The notes beneath the pieces were generated by a model. The model did no database searches. It was not told the DNA's origin and saw only the letters and a list, made by a program, of their open reading frames with translations. This document shows positions 9,358 to 18,242 of a stretch of 64,000 nt of DNA, in pieces. The stretch is from SKVR01 sp046291875 (GTDB lineage: Bacteria; Bacteroidota; Bacteroidia; Bacteroidales; UBA7960): the NCBI GenBank assembly GCA_046291875.1, contig JBKBSF010000010.1, positions 62,001-126,000 on the forward strand, given 5' to 3'. Position numbers and translations under genes: made by a program. Within the stretch, counting starts at the first letter, position 1. The number at the start of each line of letters is the position of its first letter.

Positions 9358-12330
9358 TTATTGTATCATCAGTTTCTGTGTAAATGCTTCGTTTCCATTG
9401 TGTACGCGTATAAGGTACAACCCTGTTGGCAGATGCTGAACGTTTACTGTGACTGCATTTGAACTGGTATCCATGGGTAACTGCTGAGAGTGCTTTGTTC
9501 TTCCTTGCAGATCGATAATCTCCAGGGAGAGTGGTGCAGAACCTTGGGTTAAAGCATTGGTCAAATGCAAGTTGAAATACCCTGAAGAAGGGTTGGGGCT
9601 GATGACAATCTGTTTTTGAGTGGGTTCAAAGTTTTCAACGTTTACACCTTCTTCGAAAAACGCTTGCAGTTTTCGGTTGGCATTCGGCATAGTATAGGCA
9701 AAACTTGGACTGGTGCTAAGAATATTTCCGAAATAGTTCCAGTTGACAAACCTGTAACCAGGATTGGCAGTGGCAATCAGATTAGCCACTTGTCCACCCA
9801 GGTAAAATCCTTCTCCGGTAATGCTGCCTGCACCAGCCGGAAAAACTTCTACCTCAAGTTTAAAAGCTGAAGCAAAAACGGCAGTAAAAGAGATATTGTT
9901 ATCCGGCATTGCGAAAGAATAATTTAGCTGGTCACCTACAATTTCTTCGCCTTGTTTCCAATGCACAAACCCAAATCCATCATTGGGAATGGTTTGTAGG
10001 GTTACTTCCTCCTGAGGGCTGTAAAAACCCAGACCTCTTACCAGACCTGAATTGGCAGGGTTTACGACTGCAGTCACTTCATTGGAGTGTTGCAAAATAA
10101 TTTGGTCAAGGGCAATCCACTCAGGCTGATCCGAATGAAAGCGAAAAGCAATTCTGACATTGTCCTGACCCTGATATTGATTGAGATTTACTCCTTTGGT
10201 TACCCAGGAGAAGTTGTCAACGGTGTAGATAGAGGGTTCGCTGTAATGAAACCAAACAGGCTCGAAAACACTTTCGTTTATACTGATGTATAGCCCGAGT
10301 TCGTAGGTTACTTCAAGGGGAGAAAGCTCATAATTTCCTGCAAAACTAAAACGCAATCGGGGATTGTTGAGGTTGGTGAAATCTATTTGCGGGCTTATGA
10401 ACCATTCTTCCTTGTGTTCCGAGGAAGGTGTAACCATAAGAAAATGATCTCCTGATACGGGCTGAATTTGCACCTGAGCATTAGGGGAATAGTCTGAGAC
10501 AATTTGCCAGGTACTGGCATTCTGTGATTCTACCAGCCAGCATTCAGGCACCTCATTTTCCATAAAGGTTTGCTGATATGGAAAGTCGTTTAATACCAGT
10601 TCGCAGTTTTCAGGGAATAGCACTCCAAATACTTCAGATGCATTAGATGTAACGGCCTCTTGATCTTCAGGTAGATAAGTGGTGGTCAGATAATAGGTGA
10701 AGAATCCCAAGCCTGGTTCTGGATCAGTAAAAGTGAGGTTTTGCAAATCTGTATGCTCATGCAAAATCACACCATTTCGATAGATGGTATACTTCTGGAT
10801 GGGGGGGGCAGTAGAAATATGGGCCACAGGGTTTTGCCAGGTAATTACAACATTTTGCCCCTGTTTGAGTGCAATAATATTGAGTGGAGCAGGGTAGGGG
10901 TTGAACGTTAGCGGATCAAACCCGTTCATGAAGGTGATGTTGAGGTTGGTCGGATTGAGCCATGGAGCCAATTGTTTGTCGTTGGAAGCGCCATTGGCTG
11001 TCCAGTGTTTATCCATCTTGCCATAATAATCAAAGTTGTTGGGATTGTCGCAATTGGAACTTCCACCGGTGAGGGTACCCACAATTAAACCTTCAGAATT
11101 GAATATGGGCGACCCGGAAGAACCGCCTTGTACCACACTATGGTTGGTTTGTGTTGCCGCCCATCTTACTCTCCAGGCTCCGTTTGATAGCCCTGGAGGT
11201 GCACCTTGTGCTCCAGGCCATGTAGAGTTTTGCAAAGAAGTAATGTAGGTTGATATCTTTTTTGCATCACCTGCTGGGTGATGTATCGATACCCCATTGG
11301 GAGATGATGCCGTGGATATAGACCATCCGTTGTAGTACAGATTCCATTCGGAGGGTAAGGGGTCTGTGTTTAAAAGAAGTAATTTAAAGTCTGTACCCCC
11401 CTGAATGGGGCCTGTGGCAAGCTTAACAGCTCCCGTAACCATGTTGGTTGGAACAGTACCTGTATTGGAGCAATCCGGTCTTTCGTAATTAAAATAAAAT
11501 TGCCATACATTGTAGTCAGCCTCCGATGCTTCACTTGCACAATGGTCTGCAGTAAGGAAATAAGGTGTGCCATCATTGGCTGTAGTGTTTATCAAAGAGC
11601 CTGAGCAAAGAAACCAGCCTGAGCCTTGACGCATAACCATTTTGGCTACTCCTCTTTTTTGAACTTGCCAATCATCGCCTTCGGGGCAGTTGATATTAAC
11701 ATGACACGGTTGAGAACTTGGTACATTCTTGTCGTAGAGAAAGTTATCAAGACCCGTAAATAAGTGAATAACTTCGGATATCTCAAAATGAGAATCCATC
11801 ATAGGATGGGTTTGATGTTCAATTCGTTCCTGGTATTCGATAATGAGTTCACTCCCGGGGAGAATATGTGTACTCATGGTCTGGCTGGCCCTGTTATTGA
11901 ATGAAGTATAAGCTCCAATAACGTGCTCCTGATCTGGAGTGTACAAAAATATTCTGGCGCGGGGAGAAAGATTAAAATTTTCAAACACCAGGCCAGTACC
12001 CAGAGCTTCTGGAGTTTGTATGCGTATGGTCCATACAAACATTGTGTCTCCAAGGGTCTGCCAATAGCCCTGGTGCAAAGGGTTAATGCCGGCACCAAGA
12101 GAAAAGCCAGCATGAACCGGAATACCCGATGTATGGGTGGTTAAAGCCTGATATCTCTCTTGTTTTTGCTCATGGCTGAGAGAGTATTCAAGGCTTAAGG
12201 GGATCGCATTATTCTTATGGAAATAAAAAAAAGTGGCTTCACCCGAATGTAAAACCTGGGCATTTAAACTGCCCGGCAATACAGCAAAAAATGCGATTGC
12301 TGCAATAAACAGATAGTAACGATAATGCAT
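9358..12330 (-). CDS. Secreted lysyl-endopeptidase-like S1 protease with T9SS sorting tail
   Basis: A 990-residue exported serine protease. Signal peptide MHYRYYLFIAAIAFFAVLPG with cleavage near LNA/Q. A propeptide-like region (about 25-205) precedes a chymotrypsin-fold catalytic domain (about 206-475) resembling Achromobacter lysyl endopeptidase: His263 in LTADHC, Asp314 in GGTDFKLLLL, Ser405 in GGSSGSPIF. Then follow a fibronectin-III-like domain (about 480-565), a jelly-roll-like domain (about 590-760), two divergent InlB-type B repeats (about 765-905; GFGFVHWKQGEE and GYRFVNWNYFG) and a T9SS type A sorting domain (ISPNPSSGYFNL to the end). It should be exported, sorted through T9SS and cut after Lys, though specificity cannot be read safely from sequence. 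Divergent from the SusC gene at 13037. Confidence 0.9.
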   Translation of the reverse strand: MHYRYYLFIAAIAFFAVLPGSLNAQVLHSGEATFFYFHKNNAIPLSLEYSLSHEQKQERYQALTTHTSGIPVHAGFSLGAGINPLHQGYWQTLGDTMFVWTIRIQTPEALGTGLVFENFNLSPRARIFLYTPDQEHVIGAYTSFNNRASQTMSTHILPGSELIIEYQERIEHQTHPMMDSHFEISEVIHLFTGLDNFLYDKNVPSSQPCHVNINCPEGDDWQVQKRGVAKMVMRQGSGWFLCSGSLINTTANDGTPYFLTADHCASEASEADYNVWQFYFNYERPDCSNTGTVPTNMVTGAVKLATGPIQGGTDFKLLLLNTDPLPSEWNLYYNGWSISTASSPNGVSIHHPAGDAKKISTYITSLQNSTWPGAQGAPPGLSNGAWRVRWAATQTNHSVVQGGSSGSPIFNSEGLIVGTLTGGSSNCDNPNNFDYYGKMDKHWTANGASNDKQLAPWLNPTNLNITFMNGFDPLTFNPYPAPLNIIALKQGQNVVITWQNPVAHISTAPPIQKYTIYRNGVILHEHTDLQNLTFTDPEPGLGFFTYYLTTTYLPEDQEAVTSNASEVFGVLFPENCELVLNDFPYQQTFMENEVPECWLVESQNASTWQIVSDYSPNAQVQIQPVSGDHFLMVTPSSEHKEEWFISPQIDFTNLNNPRLRFSFAGNYELSPLEVTYELGLYISINESVFEPVWFHYSEPSIYTVDNFSWVTKGVNLNQYQGQDNVRIAFRFHSDQPEWIALDQIILQHSNEVTAVVNPANSGLVRGLGFYSPQEEVTLQTIPNDGFGFVHWKQGEEIVGDQLNYSFAMPDNNISFTAVFASAFKLEVEVFPAGAGSITGEGFYLGGQVANLIATANPGYRFVNWNYFGNILSTSPSFAYTMPNANRKLQAFFEEGVNVENFEPTQKQIVISPNPSSGYFNLHLTNALTQGSAPLSLEIIDLQGRTKHSQQLPMDTSSNAVTVNVQHLPTGLYLIRVHNGNEAFTQKLMIQ

Positions 12331-13012
12331 GTTTGTTTGATTTTCAGTTTTTTAAAGATGTAAAGGTGTCATTGTTTGTTGGCAAATGTACAATTTTTTG
12401 AGAAAGTACTTTGATAATAACTACCTTACTTTAATATTAACTTTCTTTCCTTTTCAGGCTTTATAGACTTGCCCGTTATTGGTCGTTATAGTGTTGATAC
12501 AATGAATTCAGATTAAGAATTTTGAGAACATGCCACAATTTGTTCAGTTAAATGCCATGCTGGCTTTGTTAGCAGGAAAAGGTTGTTTCCTTTTTTCTGT
12601 AGTACTAAAACTGCGATGAGTTAAAGTTTGAAGTCTGCTTCTATGTTTGGGTGATTTGATTTGATGTTGCATGAGATGATTTGCTCTCTGCTGTATAGTT
12701 CTCTGGGGTTTTCCCTTGCATTTTTTTGTTTAAAAAGCAGAGTTTAACTATTTTGAACAGGCTGCTAAAGTTAAAAAATAACACATTTGTTAAAACACAA
12801 GTTTTATTTTGGTCTGGCAAAGTTTAGCTTCTGAGAGGTTTCTATGTTTGCGTATCTTAAAAAAGTCCTTTTGGGGTTTTTCATGGATTTCAATTGCGAA
12901 GCGAAGAAGAATCGGGTTTCATAAAAAAATTCGCATCAATATAACTTTTTTTTTATTTTTACAGCCCTTATGCAGGGCGTTTAGCCTTGTTGCAATGTCA
13001 AATGATAATTGT
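12331..13012. other. Divergent intergenic region between protease and SusC gene
   Basis: About 700 AT-rich bases with no convincing gene. On the minus strand TACATTTG (complement of 12383-12390) matches the -7 element and lies 52 bases before the protease start, but its -33 partner is weak. Two copies of CTTCTATGTTTG-like sequence (near 12637 and 12840) contain perfect TATGTTTG -7 matches on the plus strand without a TTTG at the right distance. An upstream extension of the SusC frame to about 12809 lacks a signal peptide pattern and is not believed. Confidence 0.5.
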
Positions 13013-13144
13013 ATTATTAACAAAAACAAAAACAACATGAGAAAAATTTGTTTGATTTTTTTCGTTATTCTGGGTCTGTTGGGCAATAGCCTGTATGCTC
13101 AGGACAGACGGGTGACCGGTACCGTTACCGATATGGTTGATGGC
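13013..13144 (+). repeat. Leader and signal-peptide segment duplicated at 18111-18242 (copy 1)
   Basis: The 24 bases before the SusC ATG are identical to those before the second SusC gene (AT-TATT-AAC then alternating A-runs and single C). The similarity continues through the first 36 codons with 13 base differences by my count, then fades. It holds the A-rich translation start region and the signal peptide. Confidence 0.85.
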
Positions 13145-16100
13145 TCTACATTGCCGGGTGTTACCATTACGGTAAAAGGTACTACCATGGGTACTTCTAC
13201 CGATGGCAATGGCCGTTATGAGCTTACTGTGCCCCAAGGGGCTGTTTTGGTTTTTTCTTTCATTGGAATGCTTACCGAGGAAATTGTAGTTGGCGATCGC
13301 AACATCATTAATATAGCCATGATTGCCGACATCTCGATGTTGGATGAAATTATTGTGGTTGCCTATGGAACTGCCCGAAGAGGTACTTTTACCGGTGCAG
13401 CTACTCAGGTTACCTCTGAGCAAATAGAAAACCGACCCCTTACCAATGCTGCCAGGGCCATCGAAGGTCTTTCGGCAGGGGTTCAGGTTTCTGCAGGTAG
13501 TGGCCAGCCAGGTTCCGGACAAGACATCCGTATTCGTGGTTTTGGTTCTGTAAATGCCTCTAGTTCTCCTTTAATTGTTGTAGATGGTGTGCCCTCTGCT
13601 CTGAGCCTTAATGATATTAACACTGCAGATATCGAAAGCGTTTCAGTACTTAAGGATGCATCTGCTACCGCTCTTTACGGAAGCCGCGCTGCCAATGGAG
13701 TTATTATGGTAACTACAAAGAGAGGTAGTTCAGCAAGATCTCAATTCCAGGTAAATGCAAGCAGAGGTTTTTCCAATCGTGCTTTGCCTGAATATGACAG
13801 GCTTGGGCCAGAGAGATGGACTGAGCTTGCATGGGAAACCTATCGCAACAGGCTTATTTACAGTAATAATGTTGACCCGGAGGTTGCCAACCAGCGTGCT
13901 ACCGATGAGCTCGTAAGTCAGGTAATCCGTTACAATCCATTCAATGTTCCCAATGATCAGATCGTAGGGCCTGATGGGCAGTTGAACCCCAATGCAAGGC
14001 TGATCTATTCCAAGGCAGACCTGGATTGGCAGGATGCTCTTACACGCATGGGAGATCGCAGTGAAGTAAGCATGACCTACTCTGGAGGTCAGGGTGCTAC
14101 CAATCACTTTGTATCTATAGCCTACCTTGATGATCAGGGATTCCTTATCAATTCTAATTTTGAGCGTTTAACAGCTCGTTTGAACCTCAACTCACAGCCC
14201 GCAAGCTGGCTTAATACGGGTTTGAACCTCTCAGGCTCTTTCGTTTCTTCAGAAAGTGCACGCGATGACAGTAATACCGGTTTTGTTAATCCCTTTTTCT
14301 TCTCCAGAAGTATTGGGCCGATCTTCCCCATTTATGTTATTGATCCTGAAACAGGTGATTACATTCTGGATGAAGCAGGACAAAAAATATGGGACTTAGG
14401 AGGTATGGCCCAGTATGGCTTGCCTGCAAGACCCCAAGGGGCGCATAACGGTCGTCACGTATTGGCGGAAACACTCTTGAATCAGGATGGTTTTAAGCGC
14501 AATACCCTTAGCGCAAGAACTTTTGGTGAGGTGAAGTTTTTGGATGGCTTCAGTTTTACCTTTAATGCCGGTTTGGATTTTGGCAACTACCTGGGTAGCC
14601 GTTTCGATAACCCACTTGTGGGCGACGGTGCGCCTGCAGGAAGAGGTGAACGTATCAATACCGTAACCCGTGCCATTACTCTCAACCAGCTTTTAAAGTA
14701 TGAGCGTTCTATTGGCTTCCACTCTTTTGATGCTCTTTTGGGGCATGAAACTTATGACTGGAACTACAACTATGCCCGTGGTTTTTCACAAGGTATTATA
14801 TTTGAAGGTAGCTCAGAGTTGATCAACTTTACCACCATCAATGCCAGTACCTCTTTCTCCCGCCAGTACCGTACCGAAGGGTTCCTCAGTCGTTTCAATT
14901 ATTCTTACGACGATCGTTATATTTTCTCCGGATCTTTCCGCAGAGATGGCTCTTCCAAGTTCTATAAAGATAACCGCTGGGGTAATTTCTGGTCGCTGGG
15001 CGGTGCCTGGAGGCTTGACCGCGAGGCTTTCTTCCAGGAAATTGCTGCTGTAAACATGCTTATGCTTCGTGTATCTTACGGGCAGGTGGGTAATGACAAC
15101 CTCCTTACAAGTGCCGGAGCTACAAATTATTACCCCTGGCATCCCCTCTATAGTTATAACAACAATGCCAACAATGCTGGGTTGCTCCATCGTAACTTTT
15201 CGGCAACTGAACTGGTTTGGGAATCCAATAACAGCTTTACCGCCGGTCTGGAGTTTGGCTTGTTTGGGCGCTTACGTGGTAATGTAGATTTCTTCCACCG
15301 TATTTCCGATAACCTGCTCTTTTCTGTTCCTCTGCCCATTTCATCGGGTGTATTGTCTGAAGACAAGAACATCGGAACCATGTACAACCAGGGCCTTGAG
15401 CTGCGTCTTGCCTATGATGTTCTTAGTGAGACAAACCTGAGATGGACCGTAGATTTTAACGCTACTACCTTTAGCAATAAAATCACCAAAATGCCCGGTG
15501 GGGCCGATGATGAAATCATTACAGGCACGAAAAAGCTTATGGAAGGACGTTCACTGTATGATTTCTGGCTTCGTCAGTGGTGGGGTGTTGATCCCGAAGA
15601 TGGAAGAAGCCTCTATTATGCAGAAAACACCTCTGCTGCCAACGTACGTATCATCAACGGCGATACTCTTACCTTCGACCACAACAACGCAAGGTTTGAT
15701 TATTCCGGTACATCTATCCCCACCCTTGTAGGTGCATTGACCAATACCTTCTCTTTTGGTCCTTTTGATGTAAATGTGATGCTTACCTACCAACTGGGGG
15801 GTAAAATTTATGATGGCGTATATGCTTCACTTATGGGTTACAGTGATTTTGGTCAATCTATGCACGCCGATCTGGCCAACCGTTGGCAGAAACCCGGAGA
15901 TATTACTGACGTTCCACGTTTGAATACCACCGAAGTTACTGCTGCCAATGCGCAATCTGATCGCTGGCTTACCAACGCTTCTTATCTGAATGTAAGGTCG
16001 GTTAGTGTTTTCTACACCTTACCCACCGATATGGCCCGAAGTATTTATACTCAAAGGGTGCGTCTTTATGTAAGTGGTGAAAACCTGCACTTGTTCAGCC

Positions 16101-16201
16101 ATCGCAAAGGGATGAATGTACAGCAGAGTTTTGCAGGAGTTACCAGCAACCTGTACACACCTGCCCGTTCTATAACGTTTGGTGTTAATGTTTCATTCTA
16201 A
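13037..16201 (+). CDS. SusC/RagA-type TonB-linked outer-membrane transporter 1
   Basis: A 1054-residue SusC-family transporter. The start at 13037 is chosen because it begins a good signal peptide (MRKICLIFFVILGLLGNSLYA, cut before QDRR) and follows an A-rich leader shared with the second SusC gene. Domains: carboxypeptidase-regulatory-like (about 23-100, RVTGTVTDMVDGSTLPGVTI), plug (about 115-230, with IRIRGFGS, LIVVDGVPS and the SusC signature ATALYGSRAANGVIMVTTKRG split around residue 215), then a barrel ending FGVNVSF. SusC proteins form the barrel closed by a SusD lid and import glycans or, in RagA-like cases, peptides. The partner SusD follows 12 bases later. No glycoside hydrolase is near; the divergent neighbour is a protease, which makes peptide import plausible but unproven. 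Confidence 0.93.
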   Translation: MRKICLIFFVILGLLGNSLYAQDRRVTGTVTDMVDGSTLPGVTITVKGTTMGTSTDGNGRYELTVPQGAVLVFSFIGMLTEEIVVGDRNIINIAMIADISMLDEIIVVAYGTARRGTFTGAATQVTSEQIENRPLTNAARAIEGLSAGVQVSAGSGQPGSGQDIRIRGFGSVNASSSPLIVVDGVPSALSLNDINTADIESVSVLKDASATALYGSRAANGVIMVTTKRGSSARSQFQVNASRGFSNRALPEYDRLGPERWTELAWETYRNRLIYSNNVDPEVANQRATDELVSQVIRYNPFNVPNDQIVGPDGQLNPNARLIYSKADLDWQDALTRMGDRSEVSMTYSGGQGATNHFVSIAYLDDQGFLINSNFERLTARLNLNSQPASWLNTGLNLSGSFVSSESARDDSNTGFVNPFFFSRSIGPIFPIYVIDPETGDYILDEAGQKIWDLGGMAQYGLPARPQGAHNGRHVLAETLLNQDGFKRNTLSARTFGEVKFLDGFSFTFNAGLDFGNYLGSRFDNPLVGDGAPAGRGERINTVTRAITLNQLLKYERSIGFHSFDALLGHETYDWNYNYARGFSQGIIFEGSSELINFTTINASTSFSRQYRTEGFLSRFNYSYDDRYIFSGSFRRDGSSKFYKDNRWGNFWSLGGAWRLDREAFFQEIAAVNMLMLRVSYGQVGNDNLLTSAGATNYYPWHPLYSYNNNANNAGLLHRNFSATELVWESNNSFTAGLEFGLFGRLRGNVDFFHRISDNLLFSVPLPISSGVLSEDKNIGTMYNQGLELRLAYDVLSETNLRWTVDFNATTFSNKITKMPGGADDEIITGTKKLMEGRSLYDFWLRQWWGVDPEDGRSLYYAENTSAANVRIINGDTLTFDHNNARFDYSGTSIPTLVGALTNTFSFGPFDVNVMLTYQLGGKIYDGVYASLMGYSDFGQSMHADLANRWQKPGDITDVPRLNTTEVTAANAQSDRWLTNASYLNVRSVSVFYTLPTDMARSIYTQRVRLYVSGENLHLFSHRKGMNVQQSFAGVTSNLYTPARSITFGVNVSF

Positions 16202-16213
16202 AACTTTATTACG

Positions 16214-17719
16214 ATGAAAAAAAGATTTTTAAATATATTTTTGGTAGCAGGAATGTTGCTGTTTGCCCCTTCCTGCAGTGACGACTTCATGGATCTTAAT
16301 CCAAGCGAAGCAGTAAATCAGGATGAGGTATTTACCACCGTTAAAAATGGCTGGGCTGCCATTAATGGTCTACACCGCTTGATGTATCAGCAGGGTGGTG
16401 CTATGGACCAGTGCGGACAAAGTGCCCAGATGATCTACAATGACTTTATGGGCGATGATGTTGTGCCTCTTACCAACCAGTGGTTTGTTTCGGGTACTCG
16501 CTGGCTGCAGCATGTAAATGAAAACTCCGCTCATGTATGGCACCGTTATCGTTTTTACTATCAGATAATCCTCAATGCCAATCTCATTATAGAGAATATG
16601 GCTGATATAGCTGCGCCAGAAGTGGAAAAAGAACCCATTGTGGGGCAAGCTTATGCCTACCGTGCCTGGGCACATTTTGAACTGGTGCAGTTCTACGCTG
16701 AGAGATATGACCCTGCAAAGGCCAACAACGATCAGCTGGGTGTTCCTTTAGTGCTCAATTCTGCAGACGGAAGAGAAGGTTTGGGTAGAGCTACTGTGCA
16801 GCAAGTATATGATCAGATCAAACTCGATCTGGCCAAAGCCATTGAATTGCTGGATGGTAAAACTATGCCTGCAGGTCCTGCTCAACGTTCTCACCTTTCT
16901 GCCGCTGTGGCTCGGGGTATCCTGGCAAGGGTATCGATGGTTACCGGCGACTGGGCCACTGCTGCCAGCATGTCGAATGCAGCAAGAGCAGGCAGGTCTC
17001 TGAATAATCATGAACAAATGCTCTCCGGTCTTAACAGTATCACTCTTCCTGAGGTGATGTGGGGAAGTCATGTTATTCCAGATCATACTACCTTCTTCCA
17101 CTCTTTCTTTGCATTCATGTCGTACAATTTCAACTCTACTAATATTCGTACCAGTCCTAAGGCAATTAACAGCTTGTTGTATGCCCAGATTCCCGATACG
17201 GATATACGTAAGCAATGGTTCGAAGAAACTGCAGCGAGTGCAAGAGCAAGACTTACTGCCAACTCAATTCCCACTACTTATTCTGCTGCGCCTTTCCATT
17301 CATTTAAGTTCAGTGCCGTTGGAACTACTGATAGCCGTGGCGATGTAACTTATATGCGCGTTGCAGAGATGTTCCTGATAGAGGCGGAAGCTCTGGCCAG
17401 AGACGGTCAGTACGCCCAGGCAGCACAGGTATTGTACGATCTGGTTTCTACCCGCGATAGTGAATACACGCTTTCAACCCTTACAGGCCAGGATCTGATT
17501 GATGAAATCATGATCCAGCGTCGTATTGAACTCTGGGGCGAAGGCTTCAGGTGGCAGGATTTGAAACGTACCAACTCAAACCTCGACAGGCAAGGTACCA
17601 ACTTCAATCAATCTGTTCATATTCTCTTGTTCTACCCTGCCGGCGGCCCTCATTGGGTATCTTTGTTCCCCAGGGATGAAATCAATGCCAATCCAAAGAT
17701 TGTTCAAAATCAGCACTAA
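16214..17719 (+). CDS. SusD/RagB-type substrate-binding outer-membrane lipoprotein 1
   Basis: A 501-residue lipoprotein that should form the surface lid of the SusC barrel encoded just upstream. Lipoprotein signal: MKKRFLNIFLVAGMLLFAPSC with the acylated Cys near residue 21 followed by SDDFMDLNP, a usual SusD start. TPR-like helices carry the family pattern YRAWAHFELVQFYAERYD (about 150), later RVAEMFLIEAEALARDGQYAQAAQVLYDLV (about 385) and the C-terminal ELWGEGFRWQDLKR motif. The gene is followed by a strong terminator, so SusC1-SusD1 appears to be a two-gene unit. Ligand unknown. Confidence 0.92.
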   Translation: MKKRFLNIFLVAGMLLFAPSCSDDFMDLNPSEAVNQDEVFTTVKNGWAAINGLHRLMYQQGGAMDQCGQSAQMIYNDFMGDDVVPLTNQWFVSGTRWLQHVNENSAHVWHRYRFYYQIILNANLIIENMADIAAPEVEKEPIVGQAYAYRAWAHFELVQFYAERYDPAKANNDQLGVPLVLNSADGREGLGRATVQQVYDQIKLDLAKAIELLDGKTMPAGPAQRSHLSAAVARGILARVSMVTGDWATAASMSNAARAGRSLNNHEQMLSGLNSITLPEVMWGSHVIPDHTTFFHSFFAFMSYNFNSTNIRTSPKAINSLLYAQIPDTDIRKQWFEETAASARARLTANSIPTTYSAAPFHSFKFSAVGTTDSRGDVTYMRVAEMFLIEAEALARDGQYAQAAQVLYDLVSTRDSEYTLSTLTGQDLIDEIMIQRRIELWGEGFRWQDLKRTNSNLDRQGTNFNQSVHILLFYPAGGPHWVSLFPRDEINANPKIVQNQH

Positions 17720-17744
17720 TTGGTGTTCGATTGATTAACGAAAA

Positions 17745-17778
17745 ACAGGCTGCCCAATTGGGTAGCCTGTTTTTTTTA
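17745..17778 (+). terminator. Intrinsic terminator of SusCD pair 1
   Basis: Eleven-base stem (ACAGGCTGCCC 17745-17755 with GGGTAGCCTGT 17760-17770, one G-T pair), AATT loop, then eight T residues. It ends the first SusC-SusD unit. Confidence 0.88.
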
Positions 17779-18134
17779 CGTAGTAAAGTCGCTGCTGTTG
17801 TGCGTATTGCGGTTAGGTGTTGAGGGAAAGCACCAGAATATTCAAAGCTTGTATGATGATGTGTTTAATTGTTGAATTCCAGCCCTTGATAAAACCCTGA
17901 AAGATTAGCTGATCATTCCAGAGGTTGATTTTGCTGATCTGTTTAAGTAAAAAGTGTAAAGGGAAGGGTTGGAAGATATATAAAAAAACTCTTGTGTGGT
18001 GATTAAGGCAGTCAAATTAACAAAAAATTAATAGTTTGATGACATTTTTTTATAAATTTACATTCTGAATGCAAGGCTTTCGGGCCGTGCAGAACCAAAA
18101 ACCAAGTTTTATTATTAACAAAAACAAAAACAAC
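17779..18134 (+). promoter_or_regulatory. Intergenic region with likely promoter of SusCD pair 2
   Basis: No gene seen. TTTG at 18035-18038, a 20-base spacer and TACATTCT at 18059-18066 form a partial match to the Bacteroidota promoter (first four informative -7 bases match, last two do not). The sequence from about 18045 to the ATG at 18135 resembles that upstream of SusC1 (T-run, TTTACA, then ATGCA-GGC), consistent with a shared duplicated control region. Confidence 0.4.
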
Positions 18135-18242
18135 ATGAAGAGAATTTGTTTGATTTTTTTCGTAATCCTGGGTCTGTTAGGCACTAGCCTGTATGCCCAG
18201 GACAGACGGGTAACCGGTACCGTTACCGACATGATGGATGGT
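18111..18242 (+). repeat. Leader and signal-peptide segment duplicated from 13013-13144 (copy 2)
   Basis: Second copy of the SusC leader: 24 identical bases before ATG and about 88 percent identity over the first 36 codons. Outside this segment the two SusC proteins diverge strongly in plug and barrel. Confidence 0.85.

Noticed and set aside
12809..13036. 76-codon N-terminal extension of SusC1
   Set aside because: It would bury the signal peptide and is not shared with SusC2, whereas the leader just before 13037 is.
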